From the NCBI RefSeq assembly GCF_915070105.1, contig NZ_CAJZFJ010000017.1, forward strand, positions 1 to 36,243: a stretch of DNA of 36,243 nt, written 5' to 3'. The notes under the pieces were generated by a model that was not told the origin of the DNA, made no database searches, and saw only the letters and a list, made by a program, of their open reading frames with translations. The translations under genes were made by a program, and so were the position numbers. Numbering within the stretch: position 1 is the stretch's first letter; each line of letters opens with the position of its first letter. This DNA comes from an uncultured Porphyromonas sp. Its GTDB lineage: Bacteria; Bacteroidota; Bacteroidia; Bacteroidales; Porphyromonadaceae. Below, piece after piece: positions 31,441 through 36,243 of the stretch.

Positions 31441-34400
31441 AGCAACACGTGTACAGATGCCAGCAATGGTACACCTTACACGCTTGGGGTATACATATTT
31501 TGGTAAGGTTCACGAAGAAGATGCCTCCAAGGGTGTTTATGACGCAGACACCAACATCCTATTACAAGTTTTCAAAGAGCAGTTCGTTCGTCTCAATCCC
31601 AAGCATAAGGGAGAAGTAGAGCAGGTGTTAAGAGACATCCGTAAGGAGCTTAACGATGATGATTTGGGGCGTAGTTTTTATCGACGCCTAAAGTCGGTAT
31701 CGCCCCGGTTGATAGACTTTGATACGCCAGGAAACAATACTTTTCACTTTACGGCAGAGTTTACTTGCCGTAATGGGCAAGATGAGTTTCGCCCCGATAT
31801 CACACTCTTCGTAAATGGTCTACCTCTCTGCTTCATTGAGGTCAAGAAGCCTAATAATATGGGGGGGATGGTCGCCGAGAGTAGGCGAATGAATAAGGCT
31901 CGCTTTCCAAATAAAAAGTTCCGTCGCTTCATCAATATCACTCAGTTGATGATATTCTCCAACAATATGGAGTACGACACGCTGAGTGGTGTAGTACCTG
32001 TTGAAGGTGCGTTCTATTGTACTGGTGCTAGAGGCAATGCCCCGTTCAATTGCTTCAGAGAAGAAAATCCCAAAGGAGCTGAGATAGCCCCCTTCTATGC
32101 CGATTATCCCTATCTCCCGGTAGACCCTAAGGTGGAAGAAGCTATCCTCTCGGAGTTCAACTGTCAAGTAATCCATACTAGCCCTGAATATCGGAGTAAC
32201 CTTTCTGAAGATACACCTACCAATCGCATACTCACATCGATGTGTAGTCCGCAGCGTCTGCTCTATCTGCTACGCTACGGTATCGCCTATGTGCGACAAG
32301 AGCGGGAGGTAGATCGCAAAATAGAGTCTACGGACCAAAAGCATATTATGCGTTACCAGCAGCTCTTTGCCGCCATGGCAATAGAGCAAAAACTATCCCA
32401 AGGAATTACCTCAGGACTGGTTTGGCATACGCAAGGGAGTGGTAAGACAGCCCTCTCCTTTCACTTGGCTCACATCTTGAGTGACCACTTTGCGAGGCTG
32501 GGTAAGGTGGCTAAGTTCTACTTTATTGTAGACCGGCTCGATCTCCTAGAACAGGCTACTCAGGAGTTTGAGGCACGTGGTTTAGTGGTCAATACGGCCA
32601 GTACACGCAAAGAGCTGATGGAGCAATTTCGTATGAACCAAGCACAGCACGGCTCCACAGGTCAAGCAGAGATAACGGTCGTTAATATCCAACGCTTTGC
32701 CGAGGATACCGAGCGAGTAGAACTCAATGCCTATGCTACCAACCTACAGCGTATCTTTATCCTCGATGAAGCTCATCGTGGCTATCGCCCTGGAGGCTGC
32801 TTCCTAGCCAATCTCTTTGATGCAGATCAAAATGCAATTAAAATCGCTCTAACAGGTACACCTTTGCTCAAGGAAGAGCAAGCCTCGTGTAAGATCTTTG
32901 GCGACTACCTGCACACCTACTACTACGACCGCTCGATAGCTGACGGTTATACGCTCAAGATTATCCGTGAGGACATAGAGACATCTTACAAAGAGAAACT
33001 CACGGAGGTACAAGACAAGCTTGAGGCTCTCGTACAAAAGAAAGACGTACGCAAGAATACAATTATAGAGCATGACAGCTATGTCGACGAGTTGCTACGC
33101 TATATCCTCACAGACCTCATCCGCTTCCGGAAGATACAAGGGGACGAGACTCTTGGGGGGATGATTATCTGCGAAACCAGCGCTCAAGCCGAGAAGCTAT
33201 ATCAGCATTTTGGGCGTATCTGCGAGGAGCTCAAGTTCGACAAAATGCTCAAGGCAGGGCTTGTCCTGCACGACTACGAGGACAAAGAAACTCGCAAGCT
33301 GATAGTAAAAGATTTCAAGAAGAATATGACGATAGACTTGCTCATCGTCTACAATATGCTGCTCACAGGCTTCGATGCACCCAGACTCAAGCGTCTATAC
33401 TTTGGTCGCAAACTCAAGGATCACAACCTCTTGCAAGCCATCACTCGTGTCAATCGTCCCTATAAAGACCTACGCTACGGTTACTTGATTGACTTTGCCG
33501 ACATCAAGCGGAACTTTGAAGAGACCAATGAAGCCTACTTACAAGAGCTTAATCGATTCAATGATATTAGTCAGGAGGAAAATCTCAATACGCCCAACAC
33601 TTTTACGCAAGTATTGGTGAGTAAAGAGGAGATCATCGAACAGATGAAGGAAATTAGGCAGATACTCTTCGACTACTCGTGCCACAATGCAGAAGATTTC
33701 TCTACGGAGATTTCAACCCTAGAGGATAAACAAGCCCTTTTGGACTTAAAGCACGCACTTGTCTCAGCCAAAGATATGGCCAATCTAGTGCGCACCTTTG
33801 GGGACGACGACCTACGTGCGAAGTTTGCCGAAGTCGAAATAACAAAGCTCCCTGAACTACTAAGCGAGGTACAGCATCGTATCAATATTATCAACCAAAA
33901 GGAGGCTTTCTATACTAATGCTGAAACTAAACTCCTCATCAACGAGGCTATGCTCGATATTGAGTTCAACTTTGCTAAAATCGGGCAAGAAGAACTTCGG
34001 CTGGTTGCTGGAGGAGTGGAGTTAAAAGAGAAATGGCAACGCACCATTACTGCTTTCACGCAAAATGATGACCAAGAAGACCCCGAGTTTATCTCCTTGC
34101 GAGATGCTTTTGCCGAGCGCTTCAAAGAGCGTGGCTTTGTCATAGATACGATTGCCAAGTTCAACGAAGAGGCACAAGCTCTTGACGAGGTCGTCAAGCG
34201 TCTACAAGATATACAGAAACGCAATACCGCACTCATTAAGAAGTATAATGGTGATGTTAAGTTCGCACGTGTACACAAGCGTATCCGCGAGGTTAATTTA
34301 GAGCGTAGCCAAGCCAAAAGGCCTCCGATGTTCTCCTTTCGTGATGAAGAGATTATGATCATTCTTAAGATGATCAAGTCAGATATTGATGGCAGGGTCT

Positions 34401-34582
34401 ACGACAAGAATGATATTCTCAAAAAGGATGCATTCTTTGCTCGGACTGTGCAGTCTCTCATCAGTGGCTGTCTATATCACTTCCCACAGATTAAGCCCGA
34501 AATGGATGATTATCAGTTTATCCAAAAGCGGATTTCACAACAATACCTGAGCCAGTATAACGCAACTTACCCCAACGTATAG
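31424..34582 (+). CDS. hsdR: Type I restriction enzyme, R (motor-nuclease) subunit
   Basis: With the ATG at 31424 (MGTFNEATRVQMPAMVHLTR) the product has 1052 residues; a TTG 13 codons upstream is the only earlier frame start and was rejected. The N-terminal nuclease has the PD-ExK pattern: RPDITLFV (Asp 125) and CFIEVKK (Glu 139, Lys 141). The helicase motor has Walker A QGSGKT (Lys 341), DEAH (448-451), ALTGTP and, later, TGFDAPRLKRLYFGR and AITRVNRPY. It cuts DNA after translocation when the target site is unmethylated. It overlaps the HTH remnant by 17 nt and ends 3 bp before hsdM. Base composition is more A/T-rich than the upstream genes, consistent with horizontal gain. All core motifs look intact. 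Confidence 0.96.
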   Translation: MGTFNEATRVQMPAMVHLTRLGYTYFGKVHEEDASKGVYDADTNILLQVFKEQFVRLNPKHKGEVEQVLRDIRKELNDDDLGRSFYRRLKSVSPRLIDFDTPGNNTFHFTAEFTCRNGQDEFRPDITLFVNGLPLCFIEVKKPNNMGGMVAESRRMNKARFPNKKFRRFINITQLMIFSNNMEYDTLSGVVPVEGAFYCTGARGNAPFNCFREENPKGAEIAPFYADYPYLPVDPKVEEAILSEFNCQVIHTSPEYRSNLSEDTPTNRILTSMCSPQRLLYLLRYGIAYVRQEREVDRKIESTDQKHIMRYQQLFAAMAIEQKLSQGITSGLVWHTQGSGKTALSFHLAHILSDHFARLGKVAKFYFIVDRLDLLEQATQEFEARGLVVNTASTRKELMEQFRMNQAQHGSTGQAEITVVNIQRFAEDTERVELNAYATNLQRIFILDEAHRGYRPGGCFLANLFDADQNAIKIALTGTPLLKEEQASCKIFGDYLHTYYYDRSIADGYTLKIIREDIETSYKEKLTEVQDKLEALVQKKDVRKNTIIEHDSYVDELLRYILTDLIRFRKIQGDETLGGMIICETSAQAEKLYQHFGRICEELKFDKMLKAGLVLHDYEDKETRKLIVKDFKKNMTIDLLIVYNMLLTGFDAPRLKRLYFGRKLKDHNLLQAITRVNRPYKDLRYGYLIDFADIKRNFEETNEAYLQELNRFNDISQEENLNTPNTFTQVLVSKEEIIEQMKEIRQILFDYSCHNAEDFSTEISTLEDKQALLDLKHALVSAKDMANLVRTFGDDDLRAKFAEVEITKLPELLSEVQHRINIINQKEAFYTNAETKLLINEAMLDIEFNFAKIGQEELRLVAGGVELKEKWQRTITAFTQNDDQEDPEFISLRDAFAERFKERGFVIDTIAKFNEEAQALDEVVKRLQDIQKRNTALIKKYNGDVKFARVHKRIREVNLERSQAKRPPMFSFRDEEIMIILKMIKSDIDGRVYDKNDILKKDAFFARTVQSLISGCLYHFPQIKPEMDDYQFIQKRISQQYLSQYNATYPNV

Positions 34583-34585
34583 GCT

Positions 34586-36235
34586 ATGCCAATTAAAGCT
34601 AAGACAATACAGCTTATAGACGAGCTTAAAGCCACCTGTGCTACTTATGGCATGGGCAATGATGGTAACGAGTATAAGATCATCACGCAAGTATTCCTGT
34701 ATAAGTTCCTCAATGATAAGTTCGGTTACGAACTCAAGCGTGCCAAGAGCGATATTGCACGCCAAAAGATCGTCCCTGCCTCCCAGTGGGAGGAGGCCTA
34801 TGCTGCCCTTAGCGAAGAGGAACGGTTGTTATTGCAAGCTTCGTTACCAGCAGAAGTACCTCTTCTACAGCCCTACCACCTTATCGCTCATCTGTGGAAT
34901 CAGCAGAGCAAAGGCGACTTCGACACTATCTTTGACAATACGATGACCGATATTGCCGAAAAGAATGCCGAGATATTCTCTACGCAGACGACAGAGAACA
35001 CCAAGATACCACTCTTTGAGACACTGACGAACTATGTTACCGACACGGCACAGCGTGCCCCCTTTGCGCGTGCCTTGGTGGATAAGCTTGCTAATTTCTC
35101 TTTTGAAGAAGCCTTTGAGCAACACTACGACTTCTTTGCCTCGATCTTTGAGTACCTTATCAAAGATTATAACACAGCAGGTGGTGGTAAGTATGCCGAA
35201 TACTATACCCCTCATTCGATAGCCACCATTATGGCTCGTCTTTTGGTTGGAGACAATCCCGATTTGCACAGCCAAGAATGTTATGACCCTTCTGCAGGTA
35301 CAGGCACACTCCTTATGGCTCTCAGCCACCAAATAGGAGAAGAGCGTTGCACCATCTTCTCGCAAGATATCTCACAACGCTCCAACAAGATGCTAAAGCT
35401 CAATCTCTTGCTTAATGGCCTTGTGTCTTCACTCGACTATGCCATCCAGGGTGATACGCTCGTTGCTCCTTACCACAAAAGCGATGATAAGCAAAGCCTT
35501 CGCCAGTTCGACTTTGTCGTCAGCAACCCGCCCTTTAAGATGGACTTTTCGGCTACCCGGGAGAAGATAGCTGCCCAGCCTGCTCGTTTTTGGGCGGGGG
35601 TACCCAATGTCCCAGCCAAGAAGAAGGAGGCGATGGCTATCTATACATGCTTCATTCAGCATGTGATTAACTCACTCAAAAGGAATGGTCGAGGGGCTAT
35701 CGTTATCCCTACAGGCTTTATTACAGCTAGGAGTGGCATTGAGAATAGAATACTGAAACGCATTGTAGAGGAGCGTTGGGTCTATGGCTGTGTGTCTATG
35801 CCCAGCAATGTCTTTGCCAATACGGGTACGAATGTGTCAGTACTATTCTTCGATAAGTCCGCTTCTGCCGATAAGGTTGTGCTGGTAGATGCCAGCAAGC
35901 TGGGCGAGGAGTATAAAGAGGGTAACAACCAAAAGAAGCGTTTGCGCGACTCTGAAATTGAGCAGATTGTCTCTACCTTCCGTGAGGCAAAGCCCGTGGA
36001 GGACTTCTCCGTGGTAGTCAGCTACGATGAAATCAAGGAAAAGGGCTATTCGCTTTCGGCTGGGCAATACTTCGATATCAAGATTGACTACGTGGATATC
36101 AGCGAAGCAGAGTTCGACCAGCGTATGGCGAATTATATGAAAACCCTCAGTGAGCAGTTTGCGGAGGGACATCGCCTCGAGGAGGAGATAATGAAGCAAC
36201 TACGTGCGCTGAAGTTCAATCCTGAAGTTGGATAA
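34586..36235 (+). CDS. hsdM: Type I DNA methyltransferase, M subunit
   Basis: The product has 549 residues. The N-terminal helical domain (about 1-170) is typical of HsdM (NDGNEYKIITQVFLYKFLND). The methyltransferase core has the AdoMet motif DPSAGTGTLL (234-243) and the catalytic motif NPPF (Asn 314 to Phe 317), which marks an N6-adenine methyltransferase. With two M, one S and two R subunits it forms the type I complex; M2S alone protects host DNA. The gene starts 3 bp after hsdR. After its TAA (36233-36235) an ATG (36238-36240) begins at once and continues into the window edge; this may be the start of the specificity gene hsdS, but only two codons are visible. The order R-M-(S) is common in Bacteroidota. 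Confidence 0.96.
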   Translation: MPIKAKTIQLIDELKATCATYGMGNDGNEYKIITQVFLYKFLNDKFGYELKRAKSDIARQKIVPASQWEEAYAALSEEERLLLQASLPAEVPLLQPYHLIAHLWNQQSKGDFDTIFDNTMTDIAEKNAEIFSTQTTENTKIPLFETLTNYVTDTAQRAPFARALVDKLANFSFEEAFEQHYDFFASIFEYLIKDYNTAGGGKYAEYYTPHSIATIMARLLVGDNPDLHSQECYDPSAGTGTLLMALSHQIGEERCTIFSQDISQRSNKMLKLNLLLNGLVSSLDYAIQGDTLVAPYHKSDDKQSLRQFDFVVSNPPFKMDFSATREKIAAQPARFWAGVPNVPAKKKEAMAIYTCFIQHVINSLKRNGRGAIVIPTGFITARSGIENRILKRIVEERWVYGCVSMPSNVFANTGTNVSVLFFDKSASADKVVLVDASKLGEEYKEGNNQKKRLRDSEIEQIVSTFREAKPVEDFSVVVSYDEIKEKGYSLSAGQYFDIKIDYVDISEAEFDQRMANYMKTLSEQFAEGHRLEEEIMKQLRALKFNPEVG

Positions 36236-36243
36236 TGATGAAT

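Noticed and set aside
1..36243. tRNA or rRNA genes
   Set aside because: I scanned the gene-free stretches for T-loop sequences and CCA ends and saw no full cloverleaf; a covariance-model search was not possible.

Overview
The window looks like a chromosomal segment from a Porphyromonas-like member of the Bacteroidota. Evidence: a SusC/SusD pair, a PorG-type (type IX secretion) outer-membrane protein beside uppS and bamA, Bacteroidales-only lipoprotein families, lack of clear Shine-Dalgarno sites, and several promoter boxes of the Bacteroidota form TAnnTTTG. The gene order lipoprotein-porG-uppS-bamA-ompH-ompH is, from memory, the same as in P. gingivalis. No rRNA, tRNA or CRISPR was recognised.

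Layout. 1-1297: mostly gene-free and repeat-rich, with one small membrane protein (663-908, minus). 1298-8225 (minus): a six-gene envelope operon: DUF6242-like lipoprotein, porG, uppS, bamA and two Skp/OmpH chaperones. Together these serve outer-membrane protein insertion, undecaprenyl lipid carrier synthesis and type IX secretion. 8226-9860: a gene-free divergent region with a repeat element and a G-rich tract. 9861-12035 (plus): a TonB-dependent, siderophore-type receptor. 12189-18410 (plus): a 49-residue ORF, polA with all three domains, and a Tricorn-like S41 protease. A 26-bp perfect hairpin separates these from 18504-25613 (minus): SusC, SusD, a lipoprotein zinc metallopeptidase and a DUF4302 lipoprotein, which looks like a surface uptake locus with its own protease. 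26250-29955 (plus): proS, queF, a lipid-kinase-family gene, a small basic protein and tadA, i.e. mostly tRNA charging and modification. 29956-30750: two stretches with terminal inverted repeats. 30850-36243: visibly more A/T-rich DNA with a type I restriction-modification locus (frameshifted HTH gene, hsdR, hsdM); hsdS would lie beyond the right edge.

The most unusual content is in the intergenic DNA. Three copies (1-143, 8886-9096, 25808-26019) of a roughly 200-bp element carry a CCTCCTA/TAGGAGG palindrome followed by 22-bp tandem units built from GTRTAC palindromes. A 13-bp motif, CATACCGAGAGCG, recurs as palindromes or as terminal inverted repeats of related elements at 257-384, 8886-9096 and 30063-30212. 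A third structure at 30271-30750 has imperfect 32-bp terminal inverted repeats around long G-rich direct repeats. All look like non-autonomous MITE-like elements or protein-binding arrays. I could not run alignments or database searches, so product names rest on motif recognition by eye.
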